A stretch of 52,566 bases of DNA, taken from Curtobacterium sp. 'Ferrero'. Its GTDB lineage: Bacteria > Actinomycetota > Actinomycetes > Actinomycetales > Microbacteriaceae. Where the stretch lies: positions 1 through 52,566 of the forward strand of contig NZ_NXIA01000020.1 of NCBI RefSeq assembly GCF_002412165.1, in the 5' to 3' direction. A model generated the notes under the pieces. It did no database searches. It was not told the origin of the DNA and saw only the letters and a list, made by a program, of their open reading frames with translations. Below are positions 1 through 7,734 of this stretch, in pieces. The position numbers were made by a program, and so were the translations under genes. Every line of letters starts with the position of its first letter. Positions within the stretch are counted from its first letter, which is position 1.

Positions 1-39
1 ACCGAGCCGACGACGGGGCACCGCGCCGACGGCGCGGTC

Positions 40-861
40 GTGGACCACAGGCCGGGCGCGGACCACGCGCCGGGCGCGAGCGGCGGGCTCGAGGTGCGCG
101 ACCTCACCGTCCGCATCGCGGGGCGGACGGTGCTCGACCGTGTGACGTTCACCGTGCCTCCCGGCCGCCGCGTCGGCGTGATCGGCGCGTCCGGCTCCGG
201 CAAGTCGATGACCGCGCTGGCCCTGATGGGCCTCGAGCCGTCGGGCGCCGCCGTGTCCGGCAGCATCCGCCTCGACGGCACCGAGCTCGTCGGCATGCCG
301 GACCGCGACCGCGCACGCCACCGTGGTTCCGGCATCGGCATGGTGTTCCAGGAACCCGGCACCGCGCTCGACCCGCTCCGACGGGTCGGCGCGCAGATCG
401 CCGAACCGCTCCGCCTGCACCACGGGCTCGACCGTCGTGCCGCGGCACGGCGCGCGGCCGAGCTCGCCGCCGAGGTCGGCCTGCCCGACCCGGCGTCGCT
501 CCTCCGTCAGTACCCGCACCAGCTCTCGGGCGGCCAGCGGCAACGTGTGTGCATCGCGATGGCGCTCGCGGGCCGCCCCGCCTACCTGGTGGCCGACGAA
601 CCGACCACGGCGCTCGACGTCACCACCGAGGCCCGCATCCTCGACCTGTTCGAGGGACTCGACGCGGGGATGGTCTTCGTCACGCACGACCTCGCCGTCC
701 TCGCCCGGATCACCGACACCGCCGTCGTCCTCGACGCCGGACGCGTCGTGGAGCAGGGCTCGGTGCGCGATCTGCTCGACTCCCCCGCGCACCCGGCCAC
801 CGCGGCGCTCGTGGCGGCCGCGCGGGCCACCGTCCGCCGCACGCCCGGAGGCACGGTGTGA
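40..861 (+). CDS. ABC transporter ATP-binding protein, peptide/nickel (Opp/Dpp/Nik D) type
   Basis: ATPase subunit of a solute importer; it hydrolyses ATP at the cytoplasmic face to drive uptake of peptides, nickel or a similar ligand. It has Walker A GASGSGKS (residues 49-56), Q-loop FQEPGTALDP (about 103-112), signature LSGGQRQR (162-169), Walker B ending VADEPT (about 184-189) and the H-loop THD. At 273 residues it lacks the long C-terminal oligopeptide-binding extension of typical OppD/DppD (about 320 residues), so it is closer in size to NikD. The next ATPase overlaps its stop (GTGA), so the two form a NikDE/DppDF-like pair; permeases and binding protein presumably lie before the window. 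The frame stays open to base 1 and the GTG at 40 has no clear ribosome site, so the true start may lie upstream. Confidence 0.9.
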   Translation: MDHRPGADHAPGASGGLEVRDLTVRIAGRTVLDRVTFTVPPGRRVGVIGASGSGKSMTALALMGLEPSGAAVSGSIRLDGTELVGMPDRDRARHRGSGIGMVFQEPGTALDPLRRVGAQIAEPLRLHHGLDRRAAARRAAELAAEVGLPDPASLLRQYPHQLSGGQRQRVCIAMALAGRPAYLVADEPTTALDVTTEARILDLFEGLDAGMVFVTHDLAVLARITDTAVVLDAGRVVEQGSVRDLLDSPAHPATAALVAAARATVRRTPGGTV

Positions 862-1640
862 ACGAACTCCTCGAAGCGGTCGACCTGCGGCGGCACTACC
901 GGCTCCCCCGGCGCGGCCCGTTCGAGCCCGGGCCGGTCCGGACCGCCGTCGACGGCATCGACCTGACGGTCACCGCCGGCAGCCGCCTGGGCATCGTCGG
1001 CGAGTCCGGATCCGGCAAGTCGACGCTGGTCCGCCTGCTCGCCGGACTGGAGGCGCCCACCACCGGGTCCGTGTCGGCCGCCGGCCGTCCGGTGCTCGCC
1101 TCGGCCTCCGCGCGCGCCATGCGCTGGTTCCGTCGCGAGACCGGGGTGGTGTTCCAGGACCCCTACGCCTCGCTGGACCCGCGGATGCGCGTCGGCGCGA
1201 TCGTCGGGGAACCGCTGCGGGCCCTGCGCATCCCAGGGTCGCACGAGTCGCTCGTGCGGTCCGTGCTGGAACGGGTCGACCTGCCCGCCGATGCCGCCTC
1301 CCGGTACCCGCACGAGTTCTCGGGTGGGCAGCGGCAGCGGATCGCGATCGCCCGGGCCGTGGTGCACTCACCGCGGATCCTGTTCGGCGACGAGCCCATG
1401 AGCGCCCTCGACGTGGTGGTCAGGGCGCGAGTGATCGACCTGTTCCGCTCGCTCGCGGACGACCTCGGGCTCACGCTCGTGCTCGTGTCGCACGACATCG
1501 GGGTCGTGCAGCGGCTGTGCGACACCGTGGCGGTGATGTCGGCGGGGAGGATCGTCGAGCACGGGCCGATTTCGCTGCTGGATGCGCCGCAGCACCCGGT
1601 GACGCGGGAGCTCGTGTCGGCCGCGCCGACGCTGCCGTAG
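858..1640 (+). CDS. ABC transporter ATP-binding protein, peptide/nickel (Opp/Dpp/Nik F/E) type
   Basis: Second ATPase of the importer pair, 260 residues. Walker A GESGSGKST lies near residues 48-56, followed by Q-loop FQDPYASLDP, signature FSGGQRQR and Walker B FGDEPMSALD. The start is GTG 858, which overlaps the previous stop (GTGA) and has a GGAG ribosome site about 8 nt upstream; longer open frames upstream lie inside the first ATPase. Like its partner it is short and lacks the C-terminal extension of OppF. The two subunits probably form a heterodimer on a DppBC-like permease. The last codons and stop are duplicated just downstream (see the 25-bp repeat). Confidence 0.9.
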   Translation: MNELLEAVDLRRHYRLPRRGPFEPGPVRTAVDGIDLTVTAGSRLGIVGESGSGKSTLVRLLAGLEAPTTGSVSAAGRPVLASASARAMRWFRRETGVVFQDPYASLDPRMRVGAIVGEPLRALRIPGSHESLVRSVLERVDLPADAASRYPHEFSGGQRQRIAIARAVVHSPRILFGDEPMSALDVVVRARVIDLFRSLADDLGLTLVLVSHDIGVVQRLCDTVAVMSAGRIVEHGPISLLDAPQHPVTRELVSAAPTLP

Positions 1641-1670
1641 GGCGCCCGCGCCGACGCTGCCGTAGGGCGC
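1621..1670. repeat. 25-bp tandem duplication over the stop of the second ABC ATPase
   Basis: The bases around the stop codon (core GCCGACGCTGCCGTAGGGCG) are present twice at a 25-bp period. The duplication repeats the final codons and TAG in the 3' untranslated region. Confidence 0.85.
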
Positions 1671-1680
1671 CCCGCGCCGG

Positions 1681-1885
1681 GAAACAACCGCGCTTCGACG
1701 TCGCACCAGTCGAACGACGCGAGCTTGGTCGGATCATGCACGCGCAACAGTTGCGGGCGCAAGCAACGACATCGCACCCGTCGAACGACGCGAGCTTCGT
1801 CGGATGATGCACGCGCAACAGTTGCACACGCAACCAACGACAACGCCGCTGTCGTGCGACAGCTTGGGTTCAGTCGGTCGTTGCA
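1681..1885. repeat. 71-bp tandem intergenic repeat, about 2.6 copies
   Basis: The 327-bp gap between the ABC pair and the amidase holds no gene that I can support. Units begin at 1697, 1768 and 1839 (period 71); the third is degenerate and partial. Each of the first two contains GTCGAACGACGCGAGCTT and the odd palindrome GCAACAGTTGC. The first part (1681-1724) aligns with the palindromic element at 37023-37066: same GAAAC, same 5-nt spacer, then 26 of 34 identical bases. It therefore looks like one member of a dispersed family. Confidence 0.8.
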
Positions 1886-1967
1886 ACAGCGTGAGTGATC
1901 GGTGGGTGTGATGGGTCGTGGGCCGGCGTATTCGCACAACCCGTCCACGAGCCCCGGCCCCGAACGC

Positions 1968-3413
1968 TCAGGCGCCCCACGCCGGCGGGTGCCGCCGCTG
2001 CCACCGCAACCGACGCTCGAGCTGCGCACCGATCGCGAGCAGGACCCGCTCACCACCCGGGCGTCCGATCAGCTGAACGCCCATCGGCAACCCGCCGCCG
2101 TCGGGATGGTCGTCACCGGTGACACCCACCGGCAGCGTGATCGCCGGCAACCCCGACACGTTCGCCATCGAGGTCCACGGCGAGTAGGCGCACTGCCGTC
2201 GGAAGTCCTCCTCCGGATCGTCGCCGTACCAACCCAGCGGCCGGGGCGTCAGCGCGAGCGTCGGGGTCAGCACGGCGTCGAACCGGCCGAACGCAGCGAT
2301 CACCGACGCCGAGAACGCGTCGAGTGCGGTCATCGCGTCGAGCACCTGCGTCCCCGTGAGCCGCTGTCCCCGTCCGACCAGCCACGACACGAGCGGGGTG
2401 AACTGCGCCGGGTCGATCCCCGGCACCGAGGGCAGCCGCGCCGCACTCGACTCCCACGCCACCCGGAAGGCGTCGGCGTAGGGAACCCGGGGCATCGTCA
2501 GGTCCTCGACCCCGTGCCCCACCTCCCCGAGCACCCGGACCGCGGTGTCGACCGCGGCCCGCGCGGCCGGATCGACCACGATCTCGACGGTGTCGTCCCA
2601 CGGCGATCCGTCGAGCAGCCCGACGACGAACCGCCCCTCACCCCGGACGGCCGCCGCGGTGAACGGCCCCTCACCGACGTCCGGAGTGACGAGGGCGTAC
2701 GGCTCCGGCTCGTCGAGACCGGTCGGTCGGACGAGCGCGTCGAGCAGCATGCCGGCGTCCGCGATGGTCCGGGTCAGGGGCCCGGCGACCGACAGGCCAC
2801 CCACGCCGGACCGACCGGGCAGGGACGGCACGCGACCCCGGCTCGGCTTCAGCCCGACGAGCCCGGTGGCCGCAGCCGGGATCCGCACCGACCCGCCGCC
2901 GTCGGAACCGACCGCTGCCGGCAGCAGGCCCGCCGCGACGGCCACCGCGGCACCGCTCGAACTGCCGCCGGGCGCCCTGTCCGGATCGTACGGGTTGCGC
3001 GTCGTCCCGAACCGGGTCTCGGACGACGACGACATGCCGAACTCGGGCGTCGCCGTCTTGCCGAGGCTGATGCTCCCCGCCGCGTCGGCGGCGGCGACGA
3101 GTGCGTGGTCGGCGGCAGCGGCTCGTGCCGGCAGGCTGGTCGTCCCGTTCCGGGTCACGACGCCGGCTCGGTCGTACAGGTCCTTGTCCCCGGCCGGGAG
3201 GCCCCACAGCGGTCTCGACGTCGGCACGCGTTCGCCGAGGTGGTCGGCGCGGTCGTGGGCGGCATCCGCCGTGACGGTCACGAAGGCACCGAGACCGGGG
3301 TCGATCCGGTCGACACGCCCGAGGTAGTGGTCGACTGCCTCCCTGACGCTGACGTCGCCGCGACGGATCCAGTCCCAGAGCTCCTGGGCCGTCAGGTGGT
3401 GCAGTTCGAACAC
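1968..3413 (-). CDS. amidase signature family hydrolase
   Basis: Serine hydrolase that cleaves amide bonds; substrate unknown. The Ser-cisSer-Lys triad is visible: Lys77 in GDKDLYD, cis-Ser in GGSSSG (150-154) and nucleophile Ser175 in DGGGSVRIPA. Length 481 is usual for the family. It is unlikely to be GatA, since no gatB or gatC is nearby. The GTG start at 3413 follows a TAGGCT box by 6 nt, which suggests a leaderless transcript. It is divergent from the small exported protein at 3458 and may be co-regulated with it. A free-standing catabolic or detoxifying amidase is the likely role. Confidence 0.9.
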   Translation of the reverse strand: MFELHHLTAQELWDWIRRGDVSVREAVDHYLGRVDRIDPGLGAFVTVTADAAHDRADHLGERVPTSRPLWGLPAGDKDLYDRAGVVTRNGTTSLPARAAAADHALVAAADAAGSISLGKTATPEFGMSSSSETRFGTTRNPYDPDRAPGGSSSGAAVAVAAGLLPAAVGSDGGGSVRIPAAATGLVGLKPSRGRVPSLPGRSGVGGLSVAGPLTRTIADAGMLLDALVRPTGLDEPEPYALVTPDVGEGPFTAAAVRGEGRFVVGLLDGSPWDDTVEIVVDPAARAAVDTAVRVLGEVGHGVEDLTMPRVPYADAFRVAWESSAARLPSVPGIDPAQFTPLVSWLVGRGQRLTGTQVLDAMTALDAFSASVIAAFGRFDAVLTPTLALTPRPLGWYGDDPEEDFRRQCAYSPWTSMANVSGLPAITLPVGVTGDDHPDGGGLPMGVQLIGRPGGERVLLAIGAQLERRLRWQRRHPPAWGA

Positions 3414-3457
3414 CGGGCCAGCCTAGGGGTCGGGCCCGACACCGGTAGGCTCCGGGT
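3414..3457. promoter_or_regulatory. compact divergent promoter with central palindrome
   Basis: Both genes have TAGGCT exactly 6 nt before their GTG starts: minus strand 3425-3420 for the amidase, plus strand 3446-3451 for the exported protein. Between them lies the perfect 12-nt palindrome GTCGGGCCCGAC (3429-3440). The arrangement fits two leaderless promoters around a shared operator. Confidence 0.6.
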
Positions 3458-4006
3458 GTGAACCGGGGGAACACCGCACTCGCCGTCTCGGCCGCCGCCG
3501 CTCTCGTCCTCGCCGTGCTGGCCGGCGTCGTGCTGCGCCCGGGTCCGACCGTCACCGTCGGCGAGGCCGGCGGAGGGGACGCCCACCTCGGTCGGAGCTG
3601 CGTCGCGTACGGCGGTGACCCACTGACCACCCTCGTCACCCTGTCCGTGCACGAGACCGGGCAGACACACCTGCTCGGTGCCCGCGCGACCGGCGTGCAC
3701 GGCGCGGACGGCTCGGTGCCGGTGCGGATCGTGCCCGGCGTCCGGCTCACGGAGGGGTACAGCGCCGACGAGGGGATCATCGACGGGCACCGAGCCGTCG
3801 CACCGGTCGACGTCGACCTGCCCCGCGGGGACTCGACCATCGTGCTGACGATCCACCGGCGCCCCGACGTCGCCGTCTCGACCGTGGACGCAGTCGAGCT
3901 CGCCTGGTCGGGGCCGCTCGGCACCGTACGGACGACGACCATCCCGACGCCCGTCGGCCTCGCGACGGAGCGGTCGCTCCACAGCGGTGCTTGCTCGGCC
4001 GACTGA
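3458..4006 (+). CDS. small exported or membrane-anchored protein, function unknown
   Basis: 182 residues. The N-terminus has a basic start followed by a hydrophobic segment (about residues 8-26), read as a signal anchor or uncleaved signal. The rest is a polar, beta-rich extracytoplasmic domain with two cysteines (in SCVAYG and near the C-terminus in GACSAD). I do not recognise the family. The GTG start lies 6 nt after TAGGCT. Its divergent partner is the amidase, but no functional link can be read from the sequence. Confidence 0.7.
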   Translation: MNRGNTALAVSAAAALVLAVLAGVVLRPGPTVTVGEAGGGDAHLGRSCVAYGGDPLTTLVTLSVHETGQTHLLGARATGVHGADGSVPVRIVPGVRLTEGYSADEGIIDGHRAVAPVDVDLPRGDSTIVLTIHRRPDVAVSTVDAVELAWSGPLGTVRTTTIPTPVGLATERSLHSGACSAD

Positions 4007-4324
4007 CCCTCGGCACCGCTTGCGACTCCCGCGGCACCCGACGCAACGCCGGCGGCCGTCCTCCGCCAGCTGACTTGTCCGACTGGCAGCCAACATGTCC
4101 GAGATGCGGATCATGGGCCCGTTGTTCGGCAGCACGGAGGCGCTCCCTCGACAAGGGCACAGCCCAGCCTTCGTGCGTCTCGAGGTGTCCGGAAGGCCTG
4201 CGTGCACTGAGATGGTTCGCGGACCACCTATGTGAGACAGGAATCGGTCTTGAGCGGGACCGTAGAAGTCCGAAGCCCCGCACGGACGCGGTGATCCTTT
4301 TGCGGACCGGCTATCGAGACGTCA
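4007..4324. other. intergenic region, possible mobile-element remnant
   Basis: I see no convincing gene. Two near-identical 10-mers, ACTTGTCCGA (4073-4082) and ACATGTCCGA (4093-4102), lie 20 bp apart in direct orientation, a layout that recalls terminal repeats of some insertion sequences. Base composition drops compared with the amidase. This is the left edge of the accessory-looking region. Confidence 0.35.
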
Positions 4325-4450
4325 TCAGCGGCTCCTCCGGAGGAACAGGATGACCGCGGCGACGATCACGACCGCGACGATCGGAATCCAAATCCAGACG
4401 GGGAGGGAGCCTCCGCCCCCTGGGGGCAGCGCGACTGAGAGAGGGAGCAT
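4325..4450 (-). CDS. 41-residue single-helix membrane peptide
   Basis: A small gene reading MLPLSVALPPGGGG, then a hydrophobic helix (VWIWIPIVAVVIVAAVILF, about residues 18-36) and a basic RRSR tail. The Gly-Pro-rich N-terminus and basic C-terminus predict an N-out, C-in orientation. The start is supported by TAGCGT (minus strand, 4462-4457) 6 nt before the ATG. A conserved motif shared with three other genes of this region lies just upstream. Function is unknown; small single-span peptides can be regulators of membrane proteins or toxins. Confidence 0.65.
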   Translation of the reverse strand: MLPLSVALPPGGGGSLPVWIWIPIVAVVIVAAVILFLRRSR

Positions 4451-4502
4451 GGTCACACGCTAATCACGGCGCGCGTTCGGTGACCGATCGGCTATCGAGA
4501 CC
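4451..4502 (-). promoter_or_regulatory. promoter with shared CGATCGGTCACCGRAC motif (copy 1)
   Basis: The minus strand carries CGATCGGTCACCGAAC, then a TAGCGT -10-like box 6 nt before the 41-residue peptide. A stretch of about 32 bp (4461-4492) matches 17306-17337 upstream of the GrpB gene at about 30 positions. Confidence 0.6.
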
Positions 4503-4506
4503 ACGT

Positions 4507-5061
4507 TCAGCGCGTGCCCGTCGCAGTGAGCCGTTTCCGCCACAGGATCTTGCCGTCGTGGCTGATTGTTTTCGGGTGCATCCCGATTCGTCGGGCGACG
4601 CGGGCCGAGGCTTCGTGTTCCGGGTGGATGAGCGCGTTGAGCTCCTGTACGTGGATCGAGTGCAGCCACATCGCTACTTGTTGTGCGGCTTCGGTTGCGA
4701 AACCGTGTCCTTGAGCGCTCGGTGTGACGAGCCAGGCGCGGTCCGCGGTCATGCCCTCGGCTGCCCGGTGCAGAGTCACCTGCACGAACCCAATCGGTGG
4801 GCCGCCGTTACGAGGATGGGTGATCCAGTTCAGCCATCCTGCGGCGCCGTCTTCGGACTGGCCGCGGGCTTGGCGGGTGTAGCGCGCCCGGAGTTCTTCA
4901 GTGCTCGGCGGCTCGCCGCCGGTGAAGCGGTACAGCTCTCTCGGCGCGAGCACGTTCACCATCACGTCGGCATGCTCGATCGACAAGCGTTCGAGGACAA
5001 GTCGGTCTGACTTCAGACGGACAGCGCGCGGCCATGGCATGCCCGCAGCCTTGCAGACCAT
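4507..5061 (-). CDS. GNAT family N-acetyltransferase (RimJ/RimL-like)
   Basis: 184 residues. Predicted to transfer an acetyl group from acetyl-CoA to an unknown amine. It begins with the RimJ-like pattern LKSDRLVLERLS; the acetyl-CoA loop is SAQGHGFATEA, followed by a conserved helix and NALIHPEHEASARVARRIGM. The ATG at 5061 overlaps the stop of the upstream glyoxalase gene (TGATG), which argues for translational coupling; an alternative ATG lies at 5040. Codon use is visibly less GC-rich than the flanking core genes. Confidence 0.8.
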   Translation of the reverse strand: MVCKAAGMPWPRAVRLKSDRLVLERLSIEHADVMVNVLAPRELYRFTGGEPPSTEELRARYTRQARGQSEDGAAGWLNWITHPRNGGPPIGFVQVTLHRAAEGMTADRAWLVTPSAQGHGFATEAAQQVAMWLHSIHVQELNALIHPEHEASARVARRIGMHPKTISHDGKILWRKRLTATGTR

Positions 5062-5750
5062 CAGTCCGTCGGCGCCCTCTCGGCCGGGTTCGCATTCGCG
5101 GGCTGAAGAGATTTTCCGGCTCCGCGCGTCAGTTCCCGCTCGACGGAGGTGTTCACGGTCACCGGAGTGTCTGCGACGTGGCGCGAGGTGGTTGGGAACC
5201 ATGCGCGACCGGGCGTGACCAGGATCAGGAGGCCGTCGATGTCTCCGACGGCGGCGAAGTCGCCGGTGGGCTTGTTTCCGTAGGGCTGGATGCCCGCTGC
5301 TCGGAGCGTGGTCACGGCGGCGAGGACGTCAGGGACTGCAACTCCGATCTCGCTCACGCATTCGAGGTCAGCGGCGGTGAAGGACTCTACGTGTCTGCTT
5401 GGCAGGCCTCTTCGTTCGATCAGTTCCAGCACCTGACCATCAGGGCCGTCGAAGTACATCGAGCGTGAGTTCCACGATTCGGGTCCTTCGAACTCCGTTC
5501 GATCATCGATGGACAGAAGCGGCGTGCGCTGTTCGAGCCACTGGTGGGCTCTGGCGAATGTTCCGGTCGGGATGGTGAACGCGAGGTGGTGCGAGCCGTC
5601 GAAGTCCCTCTCAACGAAGCGCACCTCGCTTAGGCCGATCCTCACAGTCACACTCGGACCGTCCCGGGTGACGACGCACCCGAGTCGGTCGAAGAACGCG
5701 ACAACAGCCGAGGTGGAGCGTGTGGGAAGCAGGGCTTCTTTGATCCGCAT
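5061..5750 (-). CDS. glyoxalase/bleomycin resistance (VOC) family protein
   Basis: 229 residues, likely a metal-binding VOC-fold protein. The pattern is two halves: DRLGCVVTRDG...RFVERDF...HHLAFTIP in the first and YFDGPDGQVLELIER near the middle, then a second repeat with EIGVAVPD, GNKPTGDFAAVGDIDGLLILV. These are typical of fosfomycin/glyoxalase-like enzymes, but the substrate cannot be named. The start at MRIKEALLPT is chosen by homology-style reading; the frame extends upstream without similarity. It heads a two-gene operon with the GNAT gene. Confidence 0.75.
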   Translation of the reverse strand: MRIKEALLPTRSTSAVVAFFDRLGCVVTRDGPSVTVRIGLSEVRFVERDFDGSHHLAFTIPTGTFARAHQWLEQRTPLLSIDDRTEFEGPESWNSRSMYFDGPDGQVLELIERRGLPSRHVESFTAADLECVSEIGVAVPDVLAAVTTLRAAGIQPYGNKPTGDFAAVGDIDGLLILVTPGRAWFPTTSRHVADTPVTVNTSVERELTRGAGKSLQPANANPAERAPTD

Positions 5751-5857
5751 GAGGCCACCCCACACCCTCAACGGTGGTTGAGATCCAGGGCGCAGTTCCA
5801 CCGCGGCTGCCGGAACAGATCCCGATGCGGCTGTGCAGGGTCCGAAGATGTGGGGTC

Positions 5858-5879
5858 GTCCGGTGACCGATCGCGATCC
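5858..5879 (-). promoter_or_regulatory. shared CGATCGGTCACCGRAC motif (copy 2)
   Basis: The minus strand contains CGATCGGTCACCGGAC about 110 bp upstream of the glyoxalase start. It is the same 16-mer (R = G here) as copies at 4474, 17319 and 19077. Confidence 0.6.
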
Positions 5880-5904
5880 GCGCGGCACCTTTCGTCGCGG
5901 GTGT

Positions 5905-5921
5905 TCTTCGCTGTTTCTTGG
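5905..5921 (+). promoter_or_regulatory. putative response-regulator site upstream of PAP2-HK-RR operon
   Basis: TCTTCGCTGTTTCTTGG matches the 17-bp motif at 10104-10155 and 13752-13768 (13 of 17 against the best copy). Its position before the operon fits autoregulation. Confidence 0.45.
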
Positions 5922-6004
5922 AGGTATGGCCTTCCACTGGGAGAGTGACCCACCTCAGTGACCTGCGCGTCCTTCCGATCTTCACTTCGCCGGCACGGTG
6001 GAGG

Positions 6005-6658
6005 GTGCCCGTAAAACGGGCGATCGTGATGGTCGTGTTCCTCGCGGTCGTGGGGTTCGTTGTGCGGGCCTTCCCAGCGGATGCTTCGCTGTCTGCGACC
6101 CTAAACGTGCTGCACATCGGCGCTCTTGGAGCGCTCTGTACTGCGGTCTACACCGTGTTCGAGCCGGTGCCCGCGATCCTGCTGACGGTCGTCATCACCG
6201 GAATCGTGCTTGCCCGCACACGGCAGCTTCAGGTCGCGGCGGCGTTCGCAGGCGTGGTCGCGCTGACGTGGCTCCCGTCCGCCGCGCTGAAGATCATCGT
6301 CGGCCGGCCCCGCCCGCACGGCCTAACGCACCCGTTCGTGCCCGCGCAGGTGGATGCGTCATTCCCGAGTGGGCACGTCGTGTTCGTGACCGCGCTGCTG
6401 CTCGCGGCGCTGATGCTCATCGCGGACCGACGTCGCCGTCGCTTGGCCGCGCTGCTGGGAGCAGTGGGCGTCGTGGCGGTCGCGACGGCGCTGTGCATTG
6501 ACGGGGTGCACTGGCCGGCTGATGTGGTCGCATCGGTGCTGTGGGCGCTAGCGGTGGCCCCGGCGGCACGGCTGCTGTGGGTCGACGTCGTCCTCCGCCG
6601 CGCTGCGGCGCGGTTGGAGCAGACTGGTCGGCACCGCTCCGGCGACAGCCGTCGATAG
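6005..6658 (+). CDS. PAP2 family membrane phosphatase
   Basis: Integral membrane lipid phosphatase, about 217 residues, probably acting on a polyprenyl or phosphatidyl phosphate on the outer face. The three PAP2 signatures are present: KIIVGRPRP (from residue 96), PSGH (121-124) and the His/Asp motif GVHWPAD (His169, Asp173). Several hydrophobic segments surround them. The start is uncertain: GTG 6005 places VPVKR directly before the first helix, but TTG 5918 and GTG 5945 are in frame. It is followed 17 nt later by a sensor kinase and response regulator, so it is probably the first gene of a regulated envelope operon. Confidence 0.8.
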   Translation: MPVKRAIVMVVFLAVVGFVVRAFPADASLSATLNVLHIGALGALCTAVYTVFEPVPAILLTVVITGIVLARTRQLQVAAAFAGVVALTWLPSAALKIIVGRPRPHGLTHPFVPAQVDASFPSGHVVFVTALLLAALMLIADRRRRRLAALLGAVGVVAVATALCIDGVHWPADVVASVLWALAVAPAARLLWVDVVLRRAAARLEQTGRHRSGDSRR

Positions 6659-6675
6659 CGGTGAGAGGACATCCG

Positions 6676-7734
6676 GTGAAGCGACTCGGTCAGTCGGTCA
6701 TGGCGGTGGCGAAGGGCGTTACCGACCACGATCCGGACCGTCGCGTGTATCGGCGGTCTGCGCTCCGGATCGGACTGCGGGTGGCGGTTGTGTCCGCGGC
6801 GCTCGTGTTCGCGGTGATCGTCCTGGTCGTGGTCTACGTGGTATGGCAGCTCACCCCTGCGCAGCAGCTCGAGCGGCATGGGCCGGAAGACGTCCACGTG
6901 TACTTGGACACGTTCGACCTGCTCATCGCGGTCCTCGTCGTCGGCACTGCGGCGGTCGTCCTCGCCGGCGCCGCGACATGGCTGATTGCCGGCCGTGCTG
7001 TCCGGCCACTTGCGGAGGCGTACCGGCTGCAGCGGACGTTCGTCGCCGATGCCAGCCACGAATTGCGGACCCCGTTGACGGTGCTGAGCGCACGCGCCCA
7101 GCAGTTGCAGGCGATGCTCCCCGCAGCAACGTCGGAGCGGGCCGTCGCGGACGCGCTCCGCGACGACATCCGGGCATTGGCGGAGGTGGTCGAGGACCTG
7201 CTCGCGACAGCCGCTGGCCGCTCCGACGAACGCGCCGAAGCTCCGTTGGATCGTGCCCTTGCCGACGCCGCTGAGGACATGACGGTCCTCGCTCGGGATC
7301 GGAACGTGCACCTCGTCGTGACGCCAGGGCAGGCGCTACTCCGGGTAACGCCGACACAGCTGCGACGCTGCCTGGTCGCGCTAATCGACAACGCCATTGG
7401 CCACAGCCCGACGGGCGGTGCCGTGTGGGTGGAAAACACGGTCGTCGGCGGGCGGGTGGTCATTCGTGTCCGAGACGAGGGCGCGGGCATCACCGGGATC
7501 GCGCCACGGCGGGTGTTCGATCGCTTCGCGCACGGCACCCCGAGCGGGTCTGGGCAACCGACCCGCACGAGCAACGGCATCGGTCTGGCACTCGTTCGGG
7601 ACATCGCGGTGCGAGCCGGCGGGGACGTCGTTGTCGAACGCACCGGAAAGACTGGGACGGTGTTCGCGCTCACCCTGCCGCTCGTACGCGACGACGCGAC
7701 GACGCGACGCGTGGGACGGGGGCTGGGAGCATGA
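6676..7734 (+). CDS. sensor histidine kinase (HisKA type)
   Basis: 352 residues. Two membrane helices (about 33-57 and 82-105) flank a short external loop of about 25 residues, then a HisKA domain with phospho-acceptor His128 in DASHELRTPLT and a HATPase domain with N-box DNAIGHS, G1 DEGAGI and G2 GIGLAL. The tiny sensory loop resembles intramembrane-sensing kinases that respond to envelope stress. GTG 6676 is preceded by AGAGGA at a good distance; GTG 6661 is an alternative. Its stop overlaps the ATG of the response regulator (ATGA), so it signals to that protein. Confidence 0.92.
   Translation: MKRLGQSVMAVAKGVTDHDPDRRVYRRSALRIGLRVAVVSAALVFAVIVLVVVYVVWQLTPAQQLERHGPEDVHVYLDTFDLLIAVLVVGTAAVVLAGAATWLIAGRAVRPLAEAYRLQRTFVADASHELRTPLTVLSARAQQLQAMLPAATSERAVADALRDDIRALAEVVEDLLATAAGRSDERAEAPLDRALADAAEDMTVLARDRNVHLVVTPGQALLRVTPTQLRRCLVALIDNAIGHSPTGGAVWVENTVVGGRVVIRVRDEGAGITGIAPRRVFDRFAHGTPSGSGQPTRTSNGIGLALVRDIAVRAGGDVVVERTGKTGTVFALTLPLVRDDATTRRVGRGLGA

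Noticed and set aside
3991..4353. A 120-codon open frame on the plus strand
   Set aside because: No ribosome site, no domain pattern, biased toward Arg/Ser/Gly as in non-coding GC-rich frames, and it overlaps the 41-residue peptide gene.
5926..5961. An 11-codon leader ORF before the PAP2 gene
   Set aside because: GGAGG is only one base from the ATG, too close for normal initiation, and no regulatory logic is visible.
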